Of a stretch of 64,000 bases of DNA, positions 39,219 to 46,016 are shown piece by piece; position 1 is the stretch's first letter, and each line of letters begins with the position of its first letter. A program made the translations under genes and the position numbers. Below the pieces are notes generated by a model. The model was not told the DNA's origin. It searched no databases and saw nothing but the letters and a program-made list of their open reading frames with translations. The DNA comes from Hyphomicrobium album. Its GTDB lineage: Bacteria > Pseudomonadota > Alphaproteobacteria > Rhizobiales > Hyphomicrobiaceae. The stretch lies in NCBI RefSeq assembly GCF_009708035.1, contig NZ_WMBQ01000001.1:1550001-1614000 (forward strand). The letters are read 5' to 3'.

Positions 39219-40556
39219 ATGAGCGGACCGATCCACTCCGACCCGACAAACCTTACCGCTGCAGCCGCGGCCGAGGCCATCCGCGAAGGGCGGCTTTCGT
39301 CGGGGGAACTGGTCGCCGCCTGCCTCGACCGTATCGCCGCGCGCGACGCGCAGGTGCAAGCGTGGGAGTATCTCGACGCGGATCTGGCCCTGGCGCAGGC
39401 GGGCGAGGCAGATGCTGCGATCCGCCGCGGCGACCATTTGGGCCTGCTGCATGGTGTGCCCATCGGCATCAAGGACATCTTCGACACGTTCGATCTTCCC
39501 ACCGCCAACGGCTCGCCGATCTTCGATGGCCGCCGACCGGAGCGCGACGCTGCGTGCGTCGCGGCACTGCGCGCCGCGGGCGCGGTGATCTTGGGCAAGA
39601 CCGTAACGACGGAACTGGCGCTGCTCACGCCGGCGAGGACGCGCAATCCGCACAACCTCGAGCACACGCCGGGTGGCTCGTCGGCCGGCTCAGCGGCGGC
39701 TGTCGCGGACCATATGGTGCCGGCCGCGCTCGGCAGTCAGACCGCCGGCTCGATCATCCGGCCGGCTTCGTTCTGCGGCGTGTACGGCTTCAAGCCGACG
39801 CTCGGTCTCGTACCGCGCGCGGGCGTGCTGATGCAGTCGCACACGCTCGACACGGTCGGCGTTTACGGGCGATCGGTCGAGGACCTTGCGCTCATCACCG
39901 ACTGCATGACCGCCTTCGATCCGGAGGACGCGGCGAGTTTCCGGCGCGCGCGACCCGGCCTCGTCGGCACGGCACGGGCGAGGCCGCCGATCCCGCCGCG
40001 GCTTGCGTTCGTCAAGCCGCCGCCCTGGACGGATGCCGACCCCGACATGAAGGTGGCATTTGCGGAGCTGGTTGGGCGCTTCGGTGATCGGATCGTGGAA
40101 CTCGATCTTCCGCGGCTCGCGGACGTGGTCGAGTGGCAGCGCATCGTGCAGCTCGCGGAGAACGCCCACTACTACGGCCCGCTGTTGGACGAGGCGCCGC
40201 AGCACATATCGCCGGGGCTGGCGCAGCGGCTCAACGAAGGGCGGGCTGTCGACGCCCAGGAATATCTGCGTGCCATCACCGGACGCGAGCCCGCATATCG
40301 CGCCCTTGCCGCCGCGCTGAAAACGTTCAGCGCCATCCTTACGCCCGCCGCGATGGGTCCCGCGCCGCGCGGGCTGGGCGCCACAGGCAGCCCGATCATG
40401 AACGGGCTGTGGACCTACCTGGGCATGCCCGCGGTATCGCTGCCGCTGCTGCAGGTGCGTGGCATGCCGGTTGGTGTGCAGCTCGTCGGCCAACGGCATG
40501 ACGATGCGCGCCTGCTGCGCACGGCGCGCTGGCTGATGGCCGAGGTGGCTGGCTGA
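39219..40556 (+). CDS. Amidase signature family hydrolase
   Basis: 445 residues from ATG 39219. The catalytic Ser-cisSer-Lys triad is recognisable: Lys in VPIGIKDIFDTFDLPT, the cis-Ser in TPGGSSAGSAAAVADHM, and the nucleophile Ser in GSQTAGSIIRPASFCG. The C-terminal part (LGATGSPIMNGLWTYLGMPA, PVGVQLVGQRHDDARLLR) fits amidases of the GatA-like superfamily. It is not a GatA subunit, because no gatC or gatB is adjacent. Substrate unknown. Confidence 0.9.
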   Translation: MSGPIHSDPTNLTAAAAAEAIREGRLSSGELVAACLDRIAARDAQVQAWEYLDADLALAQAGEADAAIRRGDHLGLLHGVPIGIKDIFDTFDLPTANGSPIFDGRRPERDAACVAALRAAGAVILGKTVTTELALLTPARTRNPHNLEHTPGGSSAGSAAAVADHMVPAALGSQTAGSIIRPASFCGVYGFKPTLGLVPRAGVLMQSHTLDTVGVYGRSVEDLALITDCMTAFDPEDAASFRRARPGLVGTARARPPIPPRLAFVKPPPWTDADPDMKVAFAELVGRFGDRIVELDLPRLADVVEWQRIVQLAENAHYYGPLLDEAPQHISPGLAQRLNEGRAVDAQEYLRAITGREPAYRALAAALKTFSAILTPAAMGPAPRGLGATGSPIMNGLWTYLGMPAVSLPLLQVRGMPVGVQLVGQRHDDARLLRTARWLMAEVAG

Positions 40557-40574
40557 GCGCCTCCAAAAACAATT

Positions 40575-40605
40575 GAGGACGGAGCAGCCGCGCCGCTCCG
40601 TCCTC
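40575..40605 (-). terminator. Terminator of microprotein gene B
   Basis: A perfect 11-bp stem GAGGACGGAGC (40575-40585) with GCTCCGTCCTC (40595-40605). On the minus strand it is followed by a T-rich stretch (TTGTTTTT), so it is a good intrinsic terminator for the 36-codon gene. It may also help end the converging amidase transcript. Confidence 0.82.
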
Positions 40606-40630
40606 CTTCGTGCCGGTGCTCGAGCTCTAC

Positions 40631-40741
40631 TTAGCGCTCGTTGTTCGCGGGCGGCTGCGGCTGCTCAGCAGCGGGGCGCGGCTTCTGCATCTCGCCAGGG
40701 CGAGTCATCGCGGCACGGAATGCAACCATCATGGACTGCAT
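40631..40741 (-). CDS. Microprotein B (36 aa), paralogue of microprotein A
   Basis: Starts at ATG 40741 with GGAGGAG just upstream and stops at TAA 40631. The product begins MQSMMVAFRAAMTRPGEMQK and ends in a Pro/Gln/Glu-rich tail. It shares 16 of its first 20 residues with microprotein A. In codons 3-17 there are six synonymous differences and one amino-acid change, which indicates selection on a protein. The small hydrophobic MVAFRAAM stretch could be amphipathic or membrane-touching. I recognise no family. Confidence 0.72.
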   Translation of the reverse strand: MQSMMVAFRAAMTRPGEMQKPRPAAEQPQPPANNER

Positions 40742-40767
40742 CTTCAGTCTCCTCCGACGGTCCACTT

Positions 40768-40786
40768 GAGCGCGCCAATCGCGCTC
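40768..40786 (-). promoter_or_regulatory. Leader hairpin of microprotein gene B
   Basis: GAGCGCG-CCAAT-CGCGCTC, a perfect 7-bp stem with a 5-base loop, 26 bases before the ATG of microprotein B. An equivalent hairpin with identical stem arms lies before microprotein A, so it is a conserved part of the cassette. It may control translation or mRNA stability. Confidence 0.65.
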
Positions 40787-40886
40787 GCGAAAGCGACGTC
40801 GTTCACAGGGGGACTGAGATGGCCCCTCCCCCCCGCGATGCAAGTGGCCGGCATGATTTTTTTTGAGGGCGCGCTGCGCAAACAGC

Positions 40887-40919
40887 AAAGGGCGGATCGG
40901 CTCAGCCGATCCGCCCTTT
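40887..40919 (-). terminator. Terminator of microprotein gene A
   Basis: A perfect 16-bp inverted repeat, AAAGGGCGGATCGGCT (40887-40902) with AGCCGATCCGCCCTTT (40904-40919), lying 31 bases after the stop of the 33-codon gene. On the minus strand it is followed by a TTTG-CTGTTTG stretch. This supports the micro-ORF as a transcription unit of its own. Confidence 0.8.
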
Positions 40920-40950
40920 CATTTGCCGAGCGTCTCGTGCGCGCGTGGCG

Positions 40951-41052
40951 TCAGCGGCTCGGCTTGTCGGCCTGCTGCGGACGGGGTGCCGGCTTGGCAA
41001 GCTCGCCGGGACGAGTCATCGCAGCCTGAAACGCAACCATCATCGACAACAT
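40951..41052 (-). CDS. Microprotein A (33 aa), paralogue of microprotein B
   Basis: Starts at ATG 41052, seven bases after GAGGAG, and stops at TGA 40951. The product begins MLSMMVAFQAAMTRPGELAK and ends in a Pro/Gln/Lys tail. It lies downstream of a DUF4389 gene on the same strand, about 100 bases away, but has its own hairpin leader and terminator. Conservation with microprotein B is at the protein rather than the DNA level. Not recognised as any known family. Confidence 0.72.
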   Translation of the reverse strand: MLSMMVAFQAAMTRPGELAKPAPRPQQADKPSR

Positions 41053-41075
41053 CTGTTTGCTCCTCAATCATTGTC

Positions 41076-41094
41076 GAGCGCGACCACCGCGCTC
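41076..41094 (-). promoter_or_regulatory. Leader hairpin of microprotein gene A
   Basis: GAGCGCG-ACCAC-CGCGCTC, a perfect 7-bp stem, 23 bases upstream of the ATG of microprotein A. The stem arms are identical to those before microprotein B while the loop differs, which suggests the structure is what is conserved. Confidence 0.65.
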
Positions 41095-41158
41095 ATCGAG
41101 GGGCGGAGCAATAGTCGGTCGATGTGGTGCGCGCTGTTACACGCGCAACAGGGCGGCC

Positions 41159-41461
41159 TCAACTGGCCGGCGGCCAAGGCGCCCATGGGAACGGCTTCAC
41201 ATCGGTGGCGCCCGTCAGAAAGAGCGCCGTGTCAGCCAGCCAGCGGGCCAGCGACCGGCCGAAGTGCGTGAGCTGCACATTCGGCTCGCCGCTGAAAAGC
41301 AGCCACAGGAACTGCGCGATGGTCGTCACGCACAGCAGCATCTGGGCGACGCCGAATGCCAACACGAGCAGGAGCATGTAGAGGCCGCGCATCCAGATGG
41401 CGGTGTCGCCGAAACTGGACTTGCGTTGTTCTGTTGCGGGAACAGTCTGATCCGGTTCCAT
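41159..41461 (-). CDS. DUF4389 membrane protein
   Basis: 100 residues with one long or two short hydrophobic helices (LYMLLLVLAFGVAQMLLCVT and IAQFLWLLFSG) followed by FGRSLARWLADTALFLTG and KPFPWAPWP, matching the DUF4389 pattern. Function unknown. The ATG at 41461 is followed by a polar N terminus of about 20 residues. Microprotein A lies downstream on the same strand. Confidence 0.82.
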   Translation of the reverse strand: MEPDQTVPATEQRKSSFGDTAIWMRGLYMLLLVLAFGVAQMLLCVTTIAQFLWLLFSGEPNVQLTHFGRSLARWLADTALFLTGATDVKPFPWAPWPPAS

Positions 41462-41752
41462 GTTCGCTGTCTCCGTCTAGAGCACCGGGGGAAGGTACCT
41501 TGCGGCGCCGCCAGCAAGCGCGCGGCGTCTGCCCCTGTCAAGCTTGGTTGGCCATTTGAGCCCGGATTGCTGGTAGCGCGAAAGTAACCGACGATTGACT
41601 AGCTCCCGCTGCGGCACACATAATTGCGCCCGGTCGAGAGGCGACCGACGGTCCGCGTAAAGGGTTGAACCCACCTCCATCTGCAAGAAAATGTTGCATC
41701 TTCTTTCTTGCCCGTGACGCGGACGCCGGGCGCTTCAGAAAGAAGGTGTCCG

Positions 41753-43009
41753 ATGCCCAACAAGCTTCCGCCGCGTCCCGACCTTGCTTGGCTCAAGAAG
41801 GCCGCGAAAGAGCGTCTCGCCGGGCTCCGCAGCGGCGACCCTTCCGCAAAGCTCCATCAAGCTCAGCTCGACATTTCGAGAGAATACGGATTTGCAAGCT
41901 GGCGCGTGCTCAAGGAGCACGTCGACAGCGTCAGCCTCGATGGCCAAATCATAGCTGCCGCCGTAAGGGGCGACGCCCACGAGCTGGCTCGCCTGCTCGA
42001 TGAGCACCCGCGCAAGCTATCGATCACCGGCGGCCAATGGGGCACTCCGCTGTCGCACCTCGCCGCCGAGAACGGCCATCTCGACTGCGTCGAGGTGTTG
42101 CTCGCGCACGGCACCGACGTCAATCTGCGCGACAAGCTCGACCAGGCGACTGCACTGCATTGGGCGGCACAGGGTGGCCATCTGCGCGTGGTGGAACGTC
42201 TACTGGGCGCCGGCGCCGACATCGACGGCGAAGGGGACGCTCACGAGGCAGGCGTGATCGGCTGGGCAACGATCTTCCAGCACGTGCGCCGCGAGGCCGC
42301 CGACTATTTGCTGGCGCGGGGCGCCAAGCCGACCGTCTTCTCGTCGATCGTTCTCGGACGCGCCGACCTCATCGAGCGCGTGTTCGACGCCGATGCAAGT
42401 TTGGTGTCGCGACGGATGAGCAGGTTTGAAAATAGCCGCACGCCGCTGCATTTCGCCGTCTTGAAGAACCAGCCGGAAATCGTGGCGCTCCTGTTGCGGC
42501 GCGGCGCCGACCCAAAGGCCAAGGACGATCGCGGATTGACGCCCCTCAATGACGCGACGGCGCGGACGGACCGGCGGATCGTCGAAGCGCTGCTCGGCGC
42601 AGGCGCCGAGCGCCAGGAGTTGAGCGACAATCGCTTCAGCGAGGCCATTCCCATCCTCAACGTGAAGAGCGTCCCCGCGTCGATTGCCTACTATGTCGAG
42701 AAGCTCGGGTTCCGCAAGGAATGGGACTGGGGAGCACCAGCGACCTTCGGCTGCGTCAGCCGCGACGGCGTGAAGCTATTCCTGTGCCAAGGCGGACAGG
42801 GCTCGCCAGGCACATGGGTCTCCATCTTCGTGCAGGATGTCGATTTGCTGTTCGACGAATACCGCACGCACGGGGCCACCATTCGTCAGCCGCCGACGAA
42901 TTTCCCCTGGGGTCTGCGCGAGATGAATGTCGAAGATCTCGATGGGCACCGGCTGCGCATGGGAAGCGCCGCAACGGACAACGCAGATAGCGCTCCGCTC
43001 TGCGATTGA
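41753..43009 (+). CDS. Ankyrin-repeat protein fused to a VOC/glyoxalase-like domain
   Basis: 418 residues from ATG 41753 with AAGAAGG upstream. After a helical N terminus (LAWLKKAAKERLAGLRSGD), five or more ankyrin repeats follow (WGTPLSHLAAENGHLDCVEV, ATALHWAAQGGHLRVVERLL, RTPLHFAVLKNQPEIVALLL, LTPLNDATARTDRRIVEALL). Residues about 310-405 form a VOC domain (IPILNVKSVPASIAYYVEKL, WVSIFVQDVDLLFDEYRTHG, VEDLDGHRLRMGS), related to bleomycin-resistance and glyoxalase proteins. No signal peptide is present. The combination suggests ligand binding coupled to protein-protein interaction, but no substrate is known. Confidence 0.88.
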   Translation: MPNKLPPRPDLAWLKKAAKERLAGLRSGDPSAKLHQAQLDISREYGFASWRVLKEHVDSVSLDGQIIAAAVRGDAHELARLLDEHPRKLSITGGQWGTPLSHLAAENGHLDCVEVLLAHGTDVNLRDKLDQATALHWAAQGGHLRVVERLLGAGADIDGEGDAHEAGVIGWATIFQHVRREAADYLLARGAKPTVFSSIVLGRADLIERVFDADASLVSRRMSRFENSRTPLHFAVLKNQPEIVALLLRRGADPKAKDDRGLTPLNDATARTDRRIVEALLGAGAERQELSDNRFSEAIPILNVKSVPASIAYYVEKLGFRKEWDWGAPATFGCVSRDGVKLFLCQGGQGSPGTWVSIFVQDVDLLFDEYRTHGATIRQPPTNFPWGLREMNVEDLDGHRLRMGSAATDNADSAPLCD

Positions 43010-43131
43010 TGATGATCCGCCGGCACGGTTGAAGTGAGGATCGTGCGCGGCCTATCCTTCCATTGGCGGGTCGCTATATGCGGTGGCCCGCCATCCTCGC
43101 GGCTGGCGCCGCGCCGCAAAGGTCGAGGTCC

Positions 43132-43572
43132 ATGCCCGCTACGCCCTTCACACCCATTGAATCGCTGCTCGGCGGCGCGCTGATCGGTGCTGCGGCGGTG
43201 ATTCTCATGCTGCTCCTCGGCCGCATCGCCGGCGTCAGCGGCATCCTCGGACGCCTCCTGCCGCCCTATGGCGAGCCGGGCGTCGGTGGCGCGGCAGCAT
43301 TCATCGCCGGATTAGTTGCCGCGCCCGTCCTCTACACGGCGGCGACCGGCCTCGCCGTGCAGCAGACGGTGTCCGGCAACCTCCCCCTGCTCGCGGGTGC
43401 CGGCCTATTGGTCGGCTTCGGCGCCATTCTTGGCGGCGGCTGCACCAGCGGCCACGGCGTGTGCGGACTGTCGCGACTTTCGGCGCGCTCGCTGGTGGCG
43501 ACGCTGACCTTCATGGCGACGGCGTTTCTCACCGTGCTCGTCGTCCGCCACGTACTGCCGGGAGCCGATTGA
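43132..43572 (+). CDS. YeeE/YedE-family membrane protein, first half-transporter
   Basis: 146 residues, about four membrane helices, and the family motif [20 protein letters not shown] containing the conserved Cys. YeeE/YedE (TsuA-like) proteins move thiosulfate or related sulfur compounds. It lies 3 bases from the second half and both are needed to make the usual two-repeat transporter. Confidence 0.88.
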   Translation: MPATPFTPIESLLGGALIGAAAVILMLLLGRIAGVSGILGRLLPPYGEPGVGGAAAFIAGLVAAPVLYTAATGLAVQQTVSGNLPLLAGAGLLVGFGAILGGGCTSGHGVCGLSRLSARSLVATLTFMATAFLTVLVVRHVLPGAD

Positions 43573-43575
43573 ACC

Positions 43576-44025
43576 ATGCGCATCCTCGTCAGCGCCATCG
43601 CCGGTCTGCTGTTCGGCCTCGGGCTCGTAGTCTCGGGGATGGCCGATCCGGCAAAGGTGCAGAACTTCCTGGACCCGTTCGGAGCCTGGGACCCGAGCCT
43701 CGCCTTCGTCATGCTGGGCGCTATCGTCGTGACATTCGCCGGGTATCGCCTCGCCTTCCGACGCGGCCGCCCGCTCCTCGCCGACACCCTGTCGCTGCCG
43801 TCCAAGACCGACATCGACGTGCGGCTTCTGCTCGGTGCCGGGTTGTTCGGCATTGGCTGGGGGCTGTCGGGGTTCTGCCCGGGGCCGGCAATCGTGTCGC
43901 TGCCACTGCTCGCCACCGGCACGCTGGTATTCGTACCGGCGATGCTCACGGGGATGCTGCTGGCCCGCGCACTGCAGAATCGGCCACGCGGCAGCGCAAA
44001 GCGTGCCGAGGCTGCAGGAAACTAG
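43576..44025 (+). CDS. YeeE/YedE-family membrane protein, second half-transporter
   Basis: 149 residues. The motif [20 protein letters not shown] with its conserved Cys is diagnostic for the second repeat. The N-terminal [20 protein letters not shown] is also typical. It probably pairs with the preceding product to form one sulfur-compound channel. It overlaps the convergent VOC gene by 4 bases. Confidence 0.88.
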   Translation: MRILVSAIAGLLFGLGLVVSGMADPAKVQNFLDPFGAWDPSLAFVMLGAIVVTFAGYRLAFRRGRPLLADTLSLPSKTDIDVRLLLGAGLFGIGWGLSGFCPGPAIVSLPLLATGTLVFVPAMLTGMLLARALQNRPRGSAKRAEAAGN

Positions 44026-44393
44026 GCAGCGACGGCTCCGACGAGTTGGAACACGTTGCCTTCAGGATCGCGGCCATCGCACAACGGCCCCGAGGCGCCA
44101 TAGGACTTTGTCTCACCCATCGGCACGCCGCGTTGCAGAAGCGCCTGGCGCTTGTCGGCGACCGGCGCATCAATGGCGAAAACCAGCTTGGCGTTGCTGT
44201 CGCCCGCAGGCGTCATGCCGCGATAGGCTGCGCCGACGCGGTGCAGCGCCAGCTCGACCGCACCGGCCCGCAGAACCGCCCACTCGCCCGCGATCTCCTC
44301 CACTGACACGAAGCCGAAGGCCTCGCGATAGAAGGCCGACAGCTTGTCAACGTCGTGCACGTAAAGGATCACGCGGGTGAGACGGACCGTCAT
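44022..44393 (-). CDS. VOC-family (glyoxalase/bleomycin-resistance-like) protein
   Basis: 123 residues starting MTVRLTRVILYVHDVDKLSA, with AFYREAFGFVSVEEIAG and a C-terminal CDGRDPEGNVFQLVGAV, the usual beta-alpha-beta-beta-beta metal-binding module. It begins 7 bases after the hydroxypyruvate reductase stop, so the two are probably cotranscribed. Function not identifiable. Confidence 0.83.
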   Translation of the reverse strand: MTVRLTRVILYVHDVDKLSAFYREAFGFVSVEEIAGEWAVLRAGAVELALHRVGAAYRGMTPAGDSNAKLVFAIDAPVADKRQALLQRGVPMGETKSYGASGPLCDGRDPEGNVFQLVGAVAA

Positions 44394-44400
44394 CGGCGCC

Positions 44401-45369
44401 TCAGGCGAGCTTGAACGGCATGTCCTTGCCGGCGAAGAACGCGTCGATGTTGTCGAGCGCCTCAAAGCCCATCTGGTTGCGCGCCTCGATCGCCGCGGAG
44501 CCGAGGTGCGGGAACAGGAACGTGTTGGGCAGGTCGTAGTAGCCCTCGTTGATCTTGGGCTCGCCGGCGAACACATCGAGGCCGGCGTAGCCGAGGCGCC
44601 CCGCCTTCAGAGCCGCGATCATGTCCTCGTCCTTGACGAGGTCGCCGCGCGCCGTGTTCACGACGATGGCGCCCTGCGGCAGCTTCTCGATGACGTCCTT
44701 GTTGAAGAAGTAGCGCGTCTCCGGCGTCGACGGCGCGTTGATCGAGAAGAACTGCGAGATCTTGAGCAGGCTGTCGAGGCTGTCGTGGTAGGTGGCGTTG
44801 TACTTCGCCTCGACCTCGGGCTTGGCTCGATAGATGTCGTAGTAGTGGATCTCCATGTCGAAGCCGCGGGCGCGTTGCGCCAGCGCCTGGCCGATCTTGC
44901 CGAAGCCGTAGATGCCGAGCTTCTTGTTATCGAGCCGCTGGCCGACGAGCTGCAGCGGCTGCCAACCGGGCCAGGAGCGCGTGCGCATCATGTGCTCACC
45001 TTCGGAAGCGCGGCGCGCCGACCCGAGCAGCAGCAGCATGGCGATCTCGGCGGTGGCCACGGTAACGCCGTGCGGGGCGTTGCCGACCTTGATGCCGCGC
45101 TTCTTGCAGGCCTCGAGATCGATATGGTCGAAGCCGATCGAGAACGTCGAGATGCACTTGATGTTGTCGGGGACGCGCTCGATGACCGGCGCCGGGCACT
45201 TTTCGTTCAACGTCAACAGGATGGCGTCGACCGACTTGGCCGTCTCCAGCATCTCGTCGACGGTGATCTTGGGGTTGTCGCCATGCGCGATGACGTCGTA
45301 GGTGGCCCGGGCGCGAGCCATGACGGCCTCGGGAAGAGGCCAAGTGATGAGGATCTTCTTCTTGCTCAT
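44401..45369 (-). CDS. hprA: Hydroxypyruvate reductase / D-glycerate dehydrogenase
   Basis: NADH-dependent reduction of hydroxypyruvate to D-glycerate, a serine-cycle step. 322 residues from ATG 45369, after GGAAGGA. The sequence beginning MSKKKILITWPLPEAVMARA and the motifs FSIGFDHIDLEACKKRGIKV, KLGIYGFGKIGQALAQRA and NTARGDLVKDEDMIAALKAG are, from memory, nearly those of the crystallised Hyphomicrobium methylovorum enzyme. The Rossmann glycine loop is GFGKIG; the active-site His is in FLFPHLGSAAIEARN. It works downstream of the aminotransferase at 38 kb. Confidence 0.93.
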   Translation of the reverse strand: MSKKKILITWPLPEAVMARARATYDVIAHGDNPKITVDEMLETAKSVDAILLTLNEKCPAPVIERVPDNIKCISTFSIGFDHIDLEACKKRGIKVGNAPHGVTVATAEIAMLLLLGSARRASEGEHMMRTRSWPGWQPLQLVGQRLDNKKLGIYGFGKIGQALAQRARGFDMEIHYYDIYRAKPEVEAKYNATYHDSLDSLLKISQFFSINAPSTPETRYFFNKDVIEKLPQGAIVVNTARGDLVKDEDMIAALKAGRLGYAGLDVFAGEPKINEGYYDLPNTFLFPHLGSAAIEARNQMGFEALDNIDAFFAGKDMPFKLA

Positions 45370-45576
45370 GGGTCGGTGTCCTTCCCCCGGGTCTGCGCAT
45401 TGGCGGTGAAACTGGCCGCGATCCATGCCGCAATGGGGCGGCCCTGACAAGCGCGGCGACACGCCCGGCAACTCTTTATTCACCAAGCCCAGGGAAACTC
45501 GACCCTGCCCCGCGCGCGGTGGTCCGCCGCGGCATGCCGCCGCCGCAGCCCCTTTTTGCCGGTGATACGCGCCGCC

Positions 45577-45942
45577 ATGCTGAGAGTTCTCGTCGTCGCG
45601 CTTGCCCTACTGGCGGGCGCTAAAATCTGGGCCCAGGACCGCCTGTACCGCGACGGTGCCCAGGACGCGCTCATCCTTGCCTATCGCGAGCGGGCGATTG
45701 CCGCCTGCCAGAGCGAACAGCTGTTCCGCGGCATCGGCGGTCCGCTATGGACGCGGCCAGCTTCCGTCGACGTGGTGATCGGCCGCTCCGGCGTCGACGT
45801 GCAGATCTGGCAGTTGCGCAACGCGCGCTGGCCCGCCCGCTTCAAGCACCCGCACGTCGTATTGACGCTCGGCGAGGGCGAGACGACTCCCGTCTGCGAG
45901 TACGATGTCATTGAGGGACGTGCCTACGTCGCGCAGATGTAG
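45577..45942 (+). CDS. Small exported protein of unknown function
   Basis: 121 residues from ATG 45577 with a hydrophobic N terminus (MLRVLVVALALLAGAKIWAQ) that is a signal peptide or anchor. The rest, with two Cys (IAACQSEQL and TPVCEYDV) and a beta-rich VDVVIGRSGVDVQIWQLRNA, is not recognised. The stop is close to a hairpin shared with the convergent TonB receptor gene. A GTG 21 bases upstream is another start option. Confidence 0.6.
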   Translation: MLRVLVVALALLAGAKIWAQDRLYRDGAQDALILAYRERAIAACQSEQLFRGIGGPLWTRPASVDVVIGRSGVDVQIWQLRNARWPARFKHPHVVLTLGEGETTPVCEYDVIEGRAYVAQM

Positions 45943-45959
45943 GACCGCCAATGCGCGAC

Positions 45960-45985
45960 GGGCGCCCCGGTTGTCCGGAGCGCCC
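45960..45985. terminator. Possible bidirectional terminator between a small gene and TonB receptor 1
   Basis: GGGCGCCCCGG (45960-45970) and CCGGAGCGCCC (45975-45985) form a near-perfect stem with a TTGT loop. It lies between two convergent stops. No T-run follows on either side, so confidence is moderate. Confidence 0.5.
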
Positions 45986-46016
45986 GCACGGGAGTGGCTG
46001 CGAGAACAGCCGTAGA

